Shown here: one piece after another, positions 1 through 8,335 of the stretch
Numbering within the stretch: the stretch's first letter is position 1
Layout: each line of letters opens with the position of its first letter
Assembly: GCA_002159075.1 (NCBI GenBank)
Contig: LZRT01000036.1
Location: 62,001 to 126,000, forward strand
DNA length: 64,000 bases
Direction: 5' to 3'
DNA from: Bacillus thermozeamaize
GTDB taxonomy: Bacteria; Bacillota; Bacilli; ZCTH02-B2
Translations under genes and position numbers: made by a program
The notes under the pieces: model-generated
The model's database searches: none
What the model saw: the letters and a program-made list of their open reading frames with translations, nothing else
What the model was told of the DNA's origin: nothing

Positions 1-1373
1 AGATTCACCGTTTGTTCGAAAAGTTGGTTGAGAATCTGGTTGCATTCCTTGTGCAGCGTCTCTTTGGGCAGGAGGTTGACATCCACGATCCCGAGCGAGC
101 TCAGGCCCGTGTCCACCATGCTCTTGACGATGCGGATCGCCTGTTCATAATCATTTTTGGCCCCGGTGCTGCGGTTTCCGTAAATCAGTTCCTCTGCCGC
201 GGCTCCGGCCAGGCAAATCATGATTTGCTGTTCCAGGTGCTGCCGCGTGTAGAGGTACCGGTCCTCACCGGGCGACTGCCGGACGTATCCCAGCGCCCCG
301 CCACGCGGGCTCAGGGCCACCTGGGATACGGAGCCGGGACGGAGAATTTCGGAAATGGCTGCGTGTCCCAATTCATGCACTGCCACTCGCCTGCGTTCTT
401 CTTGCGTGGACTCCTTATCCGTCTGTTCGCCCAGCATCACCTTGTCAATCGCCTGCGCGATGTGTTCCGGCTGGATGGTTTCGGAGTCATCCCTCATCGC
501 GTAAATGGCCGCTTCATTAATCAGGCTCTCGAGCTGGGCCCCCGAAAAGCCAAACGTTTCAGAGGCAATTTTTTCCAGATCAATCTGTTCAGACAGCGGC
601 TTGTTCCGGCTGTGCAGCTTCAGGATCTGCAAACGGGCTTTTTTTTCAGGCAGATCCACTTCGATTTGCCGGTCAAAGCGCCCGGGCCGCAGCAAGGCCT
701 CGTCGAGCATGTCTTTCCGGTTCGTGGCGGCGATCAGCAAAATCCTCGGATGATCGGAGGTGCTGATCCCGTCCATCTCCGTCAACAGCTGATTCAACGT
801 CTGGTCATATTCGCGAGACTGTGAACCGTCCCGCTTGCCCGCCAGGACATCAATCTCGTCGATAAAAATGATGGCGCTGTCCTTGTTTTGCCTGGCCGCC
901 TGGGTGCGAGCCTCTTTGAACAACTCACGCACCCGCTGGGCGCCGACACCGACATACATTTCGATAAATTCACTCCCTGAGGCGGCCAGAAAGACAGAAT
1001 CCGTGTAATTGGCCGCAGCCTTGGCCAGGAGTGTCTTCCCGGTCCCCGGGGGTCCGCTGAGCAAAATCCCCTTGATCGGGCGGATGCCGTATTTTTTCAC
1101 TTTGTCATAATGTTTGAGAAAGTCTAGCGCTTCGATCAGTTCACGCTTGACCCGTTCATTGCCGCCAATATCTTCAAAAGCGACAGAGGTGTTCTTGACC
1201 AGGTATTTCCCCCGTTCTTTCAGTCCAAGGTTCAGTTCTCCCCTGGCATGCAAAAAAAAGATGGCGGCCCCAATGAGGATTGCCAGTAAAACCAGCGGCA
1301 TCACATTGACCCCCATGGCGCCGAGAAAAATCAGGAGGGCGGGGATGATACCAAGTGCCAATTCTTTACCCAT
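1..1373 (-). CDS. FtsH-like AAA+ membrane metalloprotease (3' end outside window)
   Basis: Reading starts at the ATG at 1373 and stays open to the window edge, so the C-terminus is missing. Two short hydrophobic segments (about residues 6-20 and 23-41) lead almost directly into an AAA+ module: Walker A GPPGTGKT (107-114), Walker B IIFIDEID (168-175) and an arginine-finger region ending RPGRFDR near 235. A zinc protease signature HELGH follows at 333-337. This order defines the FtsH family, which degrades membrane and misfolded proteins using ATP. Classical FtsH has about 80 extra residues between its two membrane helices; here that domain is essentially absent, so this is probably a paralogue and not the housekeeping FtsH. 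Its start overlaps the end of the upstream 175-codon gene by 8 bases, which suggests coupled translation. Confidence 0.88.
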   Translation of the reverse strand, partial: MGKELALGIIPALLIFLGAMGVNVMPLVLLAILIGAAIFFLHARGELNLGLKERGKYLVKNTSVAFEDIGGNERVKRELIEALDFLKHYDKVKKYGIRPIKGILLSGPPGTGKTLLAKAAANYTDSVFLAASGSEFIEMYVGVGAQRVRELFKEARTQAARQNKDSAIIFIDEIDVLAGKRDGSQSREYDQTLNQLLTEMDGISTSDHPRILLIAATNRKDMLDEALLRPGRFDRQIEVDLPEKKARLQILKLHSRNKPLSEQIDLEKIASETFGFSGAQLESLINEAAIYAMRDDSETIQPEHIAQAIDKVMLGEQTDKESTQEERRRVAVHELGHAAISEILRPGSVSQVALSPRGGALGYVRQSPGEDRYLYTRQHLEQQIMICLAGAAAEELIYGNRSTGAKNDYEQAIRIVKSMVDTGLSSLGIVDVNLLPKETLHKECNQILNQLFEQTVN

Positions 1374-1893
1374 GGATCTCCTCCTCTCCCGCTCTGCGTG
1401 GATATACTTTGTAGAGCCGATATTCTCCTTTTTTAAATTGAAAATAGACATAACCCGCATTGATATCTACGATGGCCTGATCCAGCTGCAGCTGTTCTTT
1501 AAAAGATTCGGCCACCTCGGGCAATTTCCGGTATTCGTGCCGGCTCAATGCCTCCTCGACGAGAAACTGGGTTTTTTGCCATGCTTCCTGCATCGGTTGG
1601 CTGGGATGATCACGAAACTGGATCGTTAGTTGGCGTTTTTTGGCGATTGGCTTGAGAATGGCCAAAGCCGTCTCATGGACCGATTTGAGTTCGGCATCTT
1701 CAGTCAACGCAAGCTCGACACGTACCTGTTCTCGTGACGTTTCAAGGTGGACTTCGCCTACTCCCTTGATCGTCGCCAGTTTATTTTCCACTGGCCGTTC
1801 AACGAACCAGGTCACATACACGAACCAAACCGCAAAAAGCAGCACCAGGGTGGAAACAAATGACGCAAGGATGAGGCTAAGCCGCAGTTTCAC
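1366..1893 (-). CDS. membrane-anchored protein of unknown function, coupled to FtsH-like gene
   Basis: The 175-residue product has one clear N-terminal membrane helix (about residues 5-29) followed by a soluble domain of mixed alpha/beta composition, rich in Glu, Gln and Arg. I do not recognise the family. The last codons overlap the first codons of the FtsH-like gene by 8 bases, so the two are almost certainly co-translated. An accessory or substrate-presenting role for that protease is a reasonable inference from this arrangement, not something the sequence shows. The gene follows the YpmB-like gene by about 125 bases on the same strand. Confidence 0.75.
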   Translation of the reverse strand: MKLRLSLILASFVSTLVLLFAVWFVYVTWFVERPVENKLATIKGVGEVHLETSREQVRVELALTEDAELKSVHETALAILKPIAKKRQLTIQFRDHPSQPMQEAWQKTQFLVEEALSRHEYRKLPEVAESFKEQLQLDQAIVDINAGYVYFQFKKGEYRLYKVYPRRAGEEEIHG

Positions 1894-1976
1894 ACATATT
1901 CCATTCCTTTGCCATTGTTTGTCACTGTCAAGTTGGCTATCGTGCGTGTCATCAGCCTAACGGCAAGACTGGTATC

Positions 1977-1985
1977 AGTATACCA
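1977..1985 (-). promoter_or_regulatory. possible extended -10 promoter for orf175/FtsH-like pair
   Basis: On the minus strand the sequence TGGTATACT combines a TATACT -10 hexamer with a TG extension. No good -35 box is visible 16-18 bases upstream, so this is tentative. It lies between the YpmB-like gene and the 175-codon gene. Confidence 0.3.
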
Positions 1986-2018
1986 TGTCCACGCGGGTAA
2001 TGAAAACGACAAAACCTG

Positions 2019-2492
2019 TTAACGGAGCTTCAGCTCTCGGACCACCGCTCCATCGGTCATTTGCATGTACAGATAGACATATCCTTGCGTGCGGCCTGTC
2101 TCCTTCAGGAGGGCGACCCAGACGGGACGCTGCTTGAAAAGCCCGGGAGTGATTCGCAAGAGCCGCATCTGGGGATAAAGCTGCCGTACCTTTTCCACCG
2201 CTTTCTCAGATGGAATCAGGCCTTCCACAGGGGTTTCGTACATTTCCTCCCCGTCGTACCAGATCCATTTTTCGATCCCTTGCGCATCAAGCCCCCTGGC
2301 GACATGATAGGCCTTTTCTCCAGCGAAAAACGACACTTCAGAAACGGATTTCAGCCATTGGTTCCTGGTGACCTCCTGAATAATTTGCTCCTGTTTTTCA
2401 CGGATCTGATAAAGCCCTTTCAAGAGTACGGTCAGTCCTGTTCCGATAAACAAACTCAGCAAGACCGTCAGGATCAGGAAGGCCTTTTTCAT
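2019..2492 (-). CDS. ypmB: YpmB/TseB-like cell-wall elongation regulator (DUF5590)
   Basis: About 157 residues with an N-terminal membrane anchor (roughly residues 4-27) and an extracytoplasmic domain of the PepSY-like type found in YpmB. In B. subtilis YpmB, renamed TseB, is reported to modulate the penicillin-binding protein PBP2A during sidewall synthesis. The ATG at 2492 is preferred because AGGTGA stands five bases before it; a GTG three codons earlier is possible. In B. subtilis the gene lies between dinG and ypmA-aspB; here neither neighbour is present. Confidence 0.75.
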   Translation of the reverse strand: MKKAFLILTVLLSLFIGTGLTVLLKGLYQIREKQEQIIQEVTRNQWLKSVSEVSFFAGEKAYHVARGLDAQGIEKWIWYDGEEMYETPVEGLIPSEKAVEKVRQLYPQMRLLRITPGLFKQRPVWVALLKETGRTQGYVYLYMQMTDGAVVRELKLR

Positions 2493-2617
2493 GCTTCTCA
2501 CCTTTCGGCACAGGCGTCTTTGTGCAAAGCGATCTGGTCTGATTGCATCATTCTGTTACTCATAAGGCTTCGGGAAACCCGCATAATAAAAATGGACTCA
2601 GGAGCAGGAGGTGTAGA

Positions 2618-2782
2618 TTGGATAACGCACACCATTTCCCGAATCCTGAAGTGATGCATGCCGTCATTCCTGAAACAGAAAACCCTGATGAGGGAATCAA
2701 GGTGGATATTGAGTCCGAACTTCGGTCGATGCGCTACCGTCAAAGCCTGCTGCAGTTGCTTCATCAGCTGGGCGCAGAATAG
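2618..2782 (+). CDS. small acidic protein of unknown function
   Basis: A 54-residue reading frame on the opposite strand to its neighbours. The start is a TTG at 2618, chosen because a near-perfect AGGAGGTG ribosome binding site ends five bases before it; the longer upstream frame has no such site. A Rho-independent terminator follows 25 bases after the stop, giving a self-contained transcription unit. The product is soluble, rich in Glu and His, and ends in a helix-prone Leu/Gln segment. I recognise no family. A CATAATA element near 2581 resembles a forespore sigma -10 box but lacks a convincing partner. Confidence 0.5.
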   Translation: MDNAHHFPNPEVMHAVIPETENPDEGIKVDIESELRSMRYRQSLLQLLHQLGAE

Positions 2783-2807
2783 AAACTTCCCCTCTATCCC
2801 CGCTTTT

Positions 2808-2835
2808 GCCTGCCCCGTGCAGGCCTGATTTTTTT
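2808..2835 (+). terminator. Rho-independent terminator of small plus-strand gene
   Basis: Stem GCCTGC (2808-2813) pairs with GCAGGC (2819-2824) around a five-base loop, followed after four bases by a run of seven T on the plus strand. On the minus strand no T run follows, so it serves the small gene and not mtaD. Confidence 0.65.
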
Positions 2836-2857
2836 CGCTTGATTTTTTTAAAAACGC

Positions 2858-4147
2858 TCACCATCGCTGAACGATCTTTTTCACTTCATGGAGAATCCGT
2901 TCCTCATCCAAAGTAAGCATCTGGCGTCCCTTCATGAGCGGCTTGCCCTGAACATAGACATCGCTGACATCTTCTGCCCGCGCGCTGTATACCAAATGAG
3001 AGATGGGATCATAAAAGGGGTGCATGTGCGGTTCCGAAACGGAGACGACGATAAAATCCGCCTCTTTTCCGGCTTCCAGCGTGCCGATCTTCTGCTCAAG
3101 CCCAAGGCTTCTCGCCCCTTCCCTGGTTGCCATGGCCAAGGCTGTTTGTGCAGGAACGGCCAGGGGATCCAGCGTGTTTCCCTTATGGATCAGGCTGGCC
3201 AAACGCATTTCTTCGAAAAGATCAAGGTTATTGTTGCTGGCCGCACTGTCGGTACCCAGGGAAACGGTGATGCCTCGCCTGATCATTTCCGGAACCGGCG
3301 CGATCCCGCTCGCCAGCTTCAGGTTGCTGCCCGGATTGTGGGAGATCGAAACCTGGCATTCGGCCAGGATATCCAGTTCCTCCGCCGTCACGTGAACGAC
3401 ATGCGCCGCCAGCGTCGGCCGTTCGAACAATCCAAGTTCATGCATGAGGAACACCGGCGACTTGCCGTACTGTGCCAAGCAATCCTCAACCTCTTTCTTG
3501 GTTTCCGACAGGTGGGTGTGGATCGGCAGGGAAAGCTGTGCAGAGATCTCGATGATCTGTTCGATCACGGGGAGCGGACAGGTGTAAATGGCGTGCGGGC
3601 TGACCATTGTCGTGATCCGGCCGTCTGCCGCCCCTTGGTAACTGCGTGCAAAATGTTCCATCTCCTTGATTTTTCCTTTCACCACTTCCGGTTCCCCATA
3701 ACCGATCACACCCCGGGCAAGACTGGCCCGGATACCCGACTCCTCTACGACACAGGCCACCTGGTCCATGTGATCGTACATGTCCGCAAAACAGGTGGTC
3801 CCGCTTTTGATCATTTCAAGAATCGCCAGGGCGCTGCCCCAATACACTTCCCGGTTTGTAAATTGCGCCTCAATCGGCCACATTTTTTCTTTCAGCCACT
3901 GTTGCAATGGCAGATCGTCAGCATATCCACGCAGCAGTGACATGGCCGCATGGGTATGGGTATTGATGAAGCCTGGGAGGATGAGCTTCCCCTTCATGTC
4001 ATGAATCTCGTCAAACGGCACCTGCTCATCCTCTGGGCGCGGGTTTCCGACGTAGCTGATCTTTCCGTCCTCGATGATCAGCCAGCCATTTTCGATCGTC
4101 TCACCGGTACCTGTGATGATCGTTGCGCCGCAAAAAAGCTGTTTCAT
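2858..4147 (-). CDS. mtaD: 5-methylthioadenosine/S-adenosylhomocysteine deaminase family amidohydrolase
   Basis: A 429-residue cytoplasmic metal-dependent hydrolase of the amidohydrolase superfamily. Visible ligands include the HTH pair in NTHTHAAMS (H64, H66), a later His in THLSE, and the Asp in LGTDSA that activates water. MtaD-type enzymes deaminate methylthioadenosine, S-adenosylhomocysteine or related adenosines; the exact substrate cannot be read from sequence. The start at 4147 (MKQLFC) is preferred over an upstream ATG at 4183 because a GGAGAGAG-like site precedes it and the family begins here. The gene is on its own between the small plus-strand gene and the NHEJ island. Confidence 0.85.
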   Translation of the reverse strand: MKQLFCGATIITGTGETIENGWLIIEDGKISYVGNPRPEDEQVPFDEIHDMKGKLILPGFINTHTHAAMSLLRGYADDLPLQQWLKEKMWPIEAQFTNREVYWGSALAILEMIKSGTTCFADMYDHMDQVACVVEESGIRASLARGVIGYGEPEVVKGKIKEMEHFARSYQGAADGRITTMVSPHAIYTCPLPVIEQIIEISAQLSLPIHTHLSETKKEVEDCLAQYGKSPVFLMHELGLFERPTLAAHVVHVTAEELDILAECQVSISHNPGSNLKLASGIAPVPEMIRRGITVSLGTDSAASNNNLDLFEEMRLASLIHKGNTLDPLAVPAQTALAMATREGARSLGLEQKIGTLEAGKEADFIVVSVSEPHMHPFYDPISHLVYSARAEDVSDVYVQGKPLMKGRQMLTLDEERILHEVKKIVQRW

Positions 4148-4220
4148 AATCTCATCCGTCTCTCTCCAAAAAAATACATCCATAATAATACATCCATTTA
4201 AACAAATGCCTCATCGATCG

Positions 4221-5123
4221 TCAAGAACGGACCTTGAGGAGGTCCAGGATTGGCGTGATCGACTGGGTTGCTTCGCTCGTCAGAGGAAGGAACAGATCGC
4301 CCATTTTTTCAAGGCGGTCGTGGATATTATTGAGGTGAAATTGTTCCGGATCGATGCCCTTGTCCAATTCCGGCCAGTTGAGCGGCGCGGAAACGGGAGC
4401 GCCTGGCCGGGCCCGCGGCGAATAGGCACAGATGAGCGATTTTCCGCGCCACATCTGCAAATAGTCAAAATACACCTGTTTCCCTCTCTTTCTGACCATG
4501 CGTTCCAGAGTAAACAGCTGCGGATATTTCGACTGAAAGTATTCCGCAAAGAAGCGATTGACCTTCCTTGCCTCTTCATAGGGGCAGGGAGCGATCGGAA
4601 TAAAAAGCTGCAAGCCGGTAGCACCGGAGGTTTTGACATAGCTCTTGAGTGCCAGTGACTGAAGTTCTTCACGAATAATCAAGGCGGCCTCGGCCACGCG
4701 GGAAAATTCGCATTGATTCGGATCCAGATCAAAGACCAACGCATGCAACCGGTCTTCGTGACAAAAAGAAAAAGAAACGTGAAATTCCAGACATGACTGG
4801 TTGGCCAGCCAGACCAGGGTTTCAGGGCGGTTCAACAGGATATGGCGGGTGTTTTTCCAAACGGTCCGATCCACCCATTCCGGAGCATAGGAAGGGATAT
4901 TTTTCTGGTAAAAAGAGGATCCGCCTAGCCCTTCAGGAAAACGAATGGTGGTCAAGAGGCGATTCCGGGCATGGCGAATCAGATGCGGGGCCAGCCTTGT
5001 CAGATGCAGGATGTAATCCCACTTCGTCAATCCGATGTCCGGCCAGAGGACTTTGTCCGGGTGTGTTATCCGAATTACCCGCCCGTTGATTTCAACCCAT
5101 CTTGAAGCGGCATCCGTGATCAT
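4221..5123 (-). CDS. stand-alone LigD-type polymerase/primase domain protein (NHEJ)
   Basis: A 300-residue archaeo-eukaryotic primase-type polymerase matching the PolDom of bacterial LigD. The metal-binding DLDP motif is at about 132-135, and a SGATGLQ segment occupies the place of the usual SGxxGLH nucleotide-binding motif (His replaced by Gln). In end joining, PolDom fills gaps and adds templated or untemplated nucleotides, often ribonucleotides, at Ku-bound breaks. No ligase or nuclease domain is attached, unlike the fused LigD of Mycobacterium or B. subtilis. ATG 5123 is chosen because GGAGGAGG lies six bases upstream. It is divergent from the ligase gene, with 91 bases between. Confidence 0.88.
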   Translation of the reverse strand: MITDAASRWVEINGRVIRITHPDKVLWPDIGLTKWDYILHLTRLAPHLIRHARNRLLTTIRFPEGLGGSSFYQKNIPSYAPEWVDRTVWKNTRHILLNRPETLVWLANQSCLEFHVSFSFCHEDRLHALVFDLDPNQCEFSRVAEAALIIREELQSLALKSYVKTSGATGLQLFIPIAPCPYEEARKVNRFFAEYFQSKYPQLFTLERMVRKRGKQVYFDYLQMWRGKSLICAYSPRARPGAPVSAPLNWPELDKGIDPEQFHLNNIHDRLEKMGDLFLPLTSEATQSITPILDLLKVRS

Positions 5124-5214
5124 CGACTGCCTCCTCCGCTTACATGGCGATCGGTGAATGAACAAGAGGTATTATGATGAGAATAAATGCGCAAGATAGC
5201 GGCAGGTGAGGAAT

Positions 5215-6123
5215 ATGACTTTGCCGTTTTTGCCGATGGAACCCATTTTGATGGAAGAACCTTTTCAAGATGCCCGGTTTCGGTATCAGGTGAAATGGGA
5301 CGGGATCAGGGCCATCGTCATCCGTGACAACCACATCCTTCGCGTTTTTCTGCGCAAAGGCGGTGAAATCACTTCCCATTTCCCGGAATTACAGGGTTTG
5401 CGGCTGAAGCAAGCCGGAGATTTCATCCTGGACGGGGAGCTCATCGTGCCGGATGAGGACAACCGCCCAAGCTTTTCCCGCGTGGTGAGACGAATCCGGA
5501 TCCGCAAGCCCGATCGCATTGAGAAGGCGCAAAAAACCGACCCGGCCGTCTTGATGGCGTTTGATTTGATGAAACTGGGGGAAAGGGATGTGTGCCATCT
5601 GCCATGGAGTCGCCGGCAGGAATTGCTTGAACAGGCCCTGCTGCCCTCTGAGCACGTGCAGATCGTGGAAAGTTTTGCGGATGGCCTGGGGTTGTACCAG
5701 GCGACGAAGCAATGGGGTTTGGAAGGCATCGTCGCCAAACGGATCGACAGCCAGTACCTGCCCGGGAAGCGGCATCGGGCATGGTTCAAAATCAAACACT
5801 GGCAAGAGATAGAAGCGGTGATTGGCGGACTGGAGCTGAAAGAGCAGGGAATGATCCGTTCCTTGTACCTTGGCGCGGCAAATGGCAAAGGAGGGCTGCG
5901 CTTTATCGGCCAGGCGTCCAGCGGACTGCGCCAAGCGGATTGGCATTTGATTCAGAAGGAAATCCCCAGGCTGCAACAGAAAGATTCTCCTTTCGCTGCG
6001 CTCCCCCATACGCCTCGAGATGTCATCTGGCTGAAACCCGAACTGCGTGCAACTATCCGGTTTCAATCTTGGACGGAATCTCATCTTCTCCGTTCGCCCG
6101 TGATCCTGCGGATTAAAAAATGA
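5215..6123 (+). CDS. stand-alone ATP-dependent DNA ligase (LigD ligase domain)
   Basis: About 302 residues forming a nucleotidyltransferase plus OB-fold ligase. The adenylation motif KWDG has the active Lys at residue 27; ILDGE, EGIVAK and FKIK correspond to later nucleotidyltransferase motifs. This is the ligase half of LigD as a separate polypeptide, and it would seal breaks held by Ku. ATG 5215 sits just after a GGTGAGG sequence with tight spacing; a GTG at 5206 is in frame and cannot be excluded. It is one of the few plus-strand genes and its stop lies only four bases from the stop of the convergent ku gene. Confidence 0.88.
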   Translation: MTLPFLPMEPILMEEPFQDARFRYQVKWDGIRAIVIRDNHILRVFLRKGGEITSHFPELQGLRLKQAGDFILDGELIVPDEDNRPSFSRVVRRIRIRKPDRIEKAQKTDPAVLMAFDLMKLGERDVCHLPWSRRQELLEQALLPSEHVQIVESFADGLGLYQATKQWGLEGIVAKRIDSQYLPGKRHRAWFKIKHWQEIEAVIGGLELKEQGMIRSLYLGAANGKGGLRFIGQASSGLRQADWHLIQKEIPRLQQKDSPFAALPHTPRDVIWLKPELRATIRFQSWTESHLLRSPVILRIKK

Positions 6124-6127
6124 TCCG

Positions 6128-6970
6128 CTAATGTGTCACCGCCGGTTCCTTTTCTTTTCGTCTCTTTCCGCTCTCCTTCCCCCGCTTCTTTTTGCCGGCG
6201 TTGCCGGCAGATTCCAGGCTGGCTTTCAATGCCTCCATCAGATCGATGACTTGTCCGGCGGCCGCGGCCGGCGGCGGCGCCTGCACATCGATTCCGTCCC
6301 GTTTCTTCTCGATTAATTCCAACAGGGCATGACGATAGTCGTCTATATACTTTTCAGGCTCAAAGGGTGTGGTCAACTGCTCCACCAACTGGACCGCCAA
6401 TTGCAGTTCTTTTTCTTGCAGATTTTCCTGTTGGGGTACTCCCGGCACCTGTTCAACTGGACGTACCTCATCCGGATATAAAATGGTTTCCATCACCAAG
6501 ATGTTCCGATAGACACGCAGGGCCGCTAAAGAACTTTTGTTTCGCAAAATCACCTTGGCTATGGCGATTTTTCCCGTCTGTTCCATCGCCGTACGGAGAA
6601 GTGCATATGCTTTGCCGCCTGTTTCCTGGGGAGAAAGGTAATAACTTTTGACAAAATAGATGGGGTCGATTTCCTGCAAATGGACAAAGTCCATGATCTC
6701 AATGTTTTTATTCCGTTCAGGGGATAAATTTTTTATTTCCTCATCATGAATCAAGACATACTGCCCCGGCTGGAATTCATATCCTTTGATCAGTTCTTCC
6801 GGCGGTACGGGTCGTTCGCAGGTAGGGCAATGGCGCTGGTAACGGATGGGAGTATGACAGGGTTGATGCAGCGTTTTGAAGTGAATATCCTTTTCTTCTG
6901 TTGCCGCGAACATCCGTATCGGGATGTTGACCATGCCGAAGCTGATGGCCCCTTTCCACATCGTATGCAT
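6128..6970 (-). CDS. ku: Ku DNA end-binding protein
   Basis: A 280-residue bacterial Ku. The N-terminal MWKGAISFGMVNIP region and the beta-barrel core match the family; a CPTCERP segment lies early in the core. The C-terminal tail after about residue 245 is rich in Lys, Arg and Glu, as in many bacterial Ku proteins that use a basic tail for DNA and ligase contact. Ku homodimers thread onto double-strand ends and recruit LigD activities. Start 6970 is preferred because GGGAGGA lies six bases before it; a longer frame to 7060 lacks a site. In B. subtilis ku-ligD acts during spore germination under SigG, but I found no convincing SigG promoter here. Confidence 0.93.
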   Translation of the reverse strand: MHTMWKGAISFGMVNIPIRMFAATEEKDIHFKTLHQPCHTPIRYQRHCPTCERPVPPEELIKGYEFQPGQYVLIHDEEIKNLSPERNKNIEIMDFVHLQEIDPIYFVKSYYLSPQETGGKAYALLRTAMEQTGKIAIAKVILRNKSSLAALRVYRNILVMETILYPDEVRPVEQVPGVPQQENLQEKELQLAVQLVEQLTTPFEPEKYIDDYRHALLELIEKKRDGIDVQAPPPAAAAGQVIDLMEALKASLESAGNAGKKKRGKESGKRRKEKEPAVTH

Positions 6971-7097
6971 GGGCGTTCCTCCCATTCTCGATGAGACATC
7001 TTTAATGATCATGATGTCCATCTGGATGCCCTCGCATGTTGCCATCTTCAGGGATGCCATCCATCCGGCCTCCGACGGCGGAAAACATGGTGCGATG

Positions 7098-7131
7098 AAG
7101 AAAAAAAGATGACCAATGGCTACTTGGTCAT
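7098..7131 (-). terminator. terminator of the panBCD-TPR operon
   Basis: On the minus strand ATGACCAA pairs with TTGGTCAT around a seven-base loop, followed by a C and then a run of seven T. It follows the TPR gene and separates it from ku. Confidence 0.65.
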
Positions 7132-7153
7132 GACGGACACTTCATTATCCTGG

Positions 7154-7807
7154 TTATTGACCGTTCCGTTCAATGTGCTCACACAATCGCTTCAACTGGG
7201 GATCGGATGGATTCAGCGCGATGAGATTGCGAAGCAGGTAACCTGACTCCTTGTGCATGCCCAGGTGATGATAGCACAAGGCCAGATTGAAAATGGTTTC
7301 CTCCCTTGACGGATCCGCTTGGTAAAGTTGTTCGAATTGTTCTTTGGCCTCTTCCCACTGCCCCAATTTTGCCTTCACGCAACCCGCAAGGTGTTGGGCA
7401 AAATGGATGACTGGCGCATAATTGACGACAGGCAAAAGCAGCGTCAAATGATGGGCGGCTCTTTGGTAATCGCCTGTTTCATAACAGACTGCGGCTAAGA
7501 GGAGACGAACGAGGATGGCGTCGGGAACGTGCCGCAGGATCTCTTCCAGCCGTTCTTTGGCTTCTTGGTACATCCCCAGATCAAAAAAACCGATGACTTT
7601 TTCAAAATGCTTCCGGCTTTCCTCATGGTACTTCTGAAAAAGAGCCAACTGTTCCAGCCGTTTCTCCATGTCCAGCCATTCGGAATAAATCATGCGATGA
7701 ATTTCATGAATCCAGGCCAGACGGTCTGGCTGCAGCGGCCAGGAGGCTTCGATTGCGTCCAATTTGCGGTGCAACGCGTCGTAAAGGCTGAATATTGGCA
7801 CGTCCAT
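7154..7807 (-). CDS. tetratricopeptide-repeat protein
   Basis: A 217-residue soluble protein. From about residue 70 it shows successive helix pairs with TPR character: GMYQEAKERLEEIL, GDYQRAAHHLTLLL, GQWEEAKEQFEQLYQADP and a final GMHKESGYLL repeat. TPRs are protein-docking scaffolds, so the partner is unknown. The N-terminal 65 residues are helical without obvious repeats. It follows panD by about 80 bases on the same strand and precedes a terminator, so it is probably the last gene of the pan operon. A functional link to pantothenate synthesis is not implied by sequence. Confidence 0.7.
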   Translation of the reverse strand: MDVPIFSLYDALHRKLDAIEASWPLQPDRLAWIHEIHRMIYSEWLDMEKRLEQLALFQKYHEESRKHFEKVIGFFDLGMYQEAKERLEEILRHVPDAILVRLLLAAVCYETGDYQRAAHHLTLLLPVVNYAPVIHFAQHLAGCVKAKLGQWEEAKEQFEQLYQADPSREETIFNLALCYHHLGMHKESGYLLRNLIALNPSDPQLKRLCEHIERNGQ

Positions 7808-7888
7808 TCCTGAAGACCACCTTTAAAATTGGTATCTTCATTGTCTCCTCTTGGCCGGAGATTATCCATTGCAGGATCTGCCGGATCC

Positions 7889-8272
7889 TTAAAGGATTTC
7901 CCCATGTTTTTCTTCATGGATGATTTCTTGGATGCGGTTGCCTTCGCCGATGATCGCCACCTTGGGGACGTGCCTCTTGGCTTCTTCATCGCTCATCCAG
8001 GCGTAGGCAATAATAATCACGGTATCTCCGGGCTGCACCAGCCTGGCCGCTGCGCCGTTCAGGCAGATCACCCCGCTTCCCCGTTCTCCGGGAATGACGT
8101 ATGTCTCCAGGCGGGCGCCATTATTGTTGTTGACGACCTGCACTTTTTCATTCGGCAGCAGGTCGACAGCCTCCATCAATTCCTGGTCGATGGTGATGCT
8201 GCCGACATAGTGCAGATTCGCTTCTGTCACGGTGGCCCGGTGGAGCTTGCTTTTCATCATCTCGCGAAACAT
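7889..8272 (-). CDS. panD: aspartate 1-decarboxylase precursor
   Basis: 127 residues, the usual length. PanD makes beta-alanine from aspartate for pantothenate. It is a pyruvoyl enzyme that self-cleaves between Gly24 and Ser25; the YVGSIT cleavage site is present at exactly that position. RLETY and the NGAAARLV segment are also conserved. Start 8272 matches the B. subtilis protein length and has GGAGGAG nine bases upstream; the frame extends further to 8323 without support. It is the third gene of panB-panC-panD, 63 bases after panC. Confidence 0.96.
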   Translation of the reverse strand: MFREMMKSKLHRATVTEANLHYVGSITIDQELMEAVDLLPNEKVQVVNNNNGARLETYVIPGERGSGVICLNGAAARLVQPGDTVIIIAYAWMSDEEAKRHVPKVAIIGEGNRIQEIIHEEKHGEIL

Positions 8273-8335
8273 CTGGTCCGTCTCCTCCCATCCACGTGGT
8301 CTTCGAACGTTGTTGCCATGCATGATTTCAGTTTT

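Noticed and set aside
12-824. Long plus-strand open frame of 270 codons
   Set aside because: It lies antisense to the FtsH-like gene, whose AAA and HELGH motifs are unmistakable; the plus frame shows no domain or ribosome binding site.
5124-5214. CATAATA between the divergent polymerase and ligase genes, considered as a SigG -10 box (ku/ligD are SigG genes in B. subtilis)
   Set aside because: No -35 element resembling the SigG consensus lies 15-18 bases upstream; the match rests on one hexamer only.
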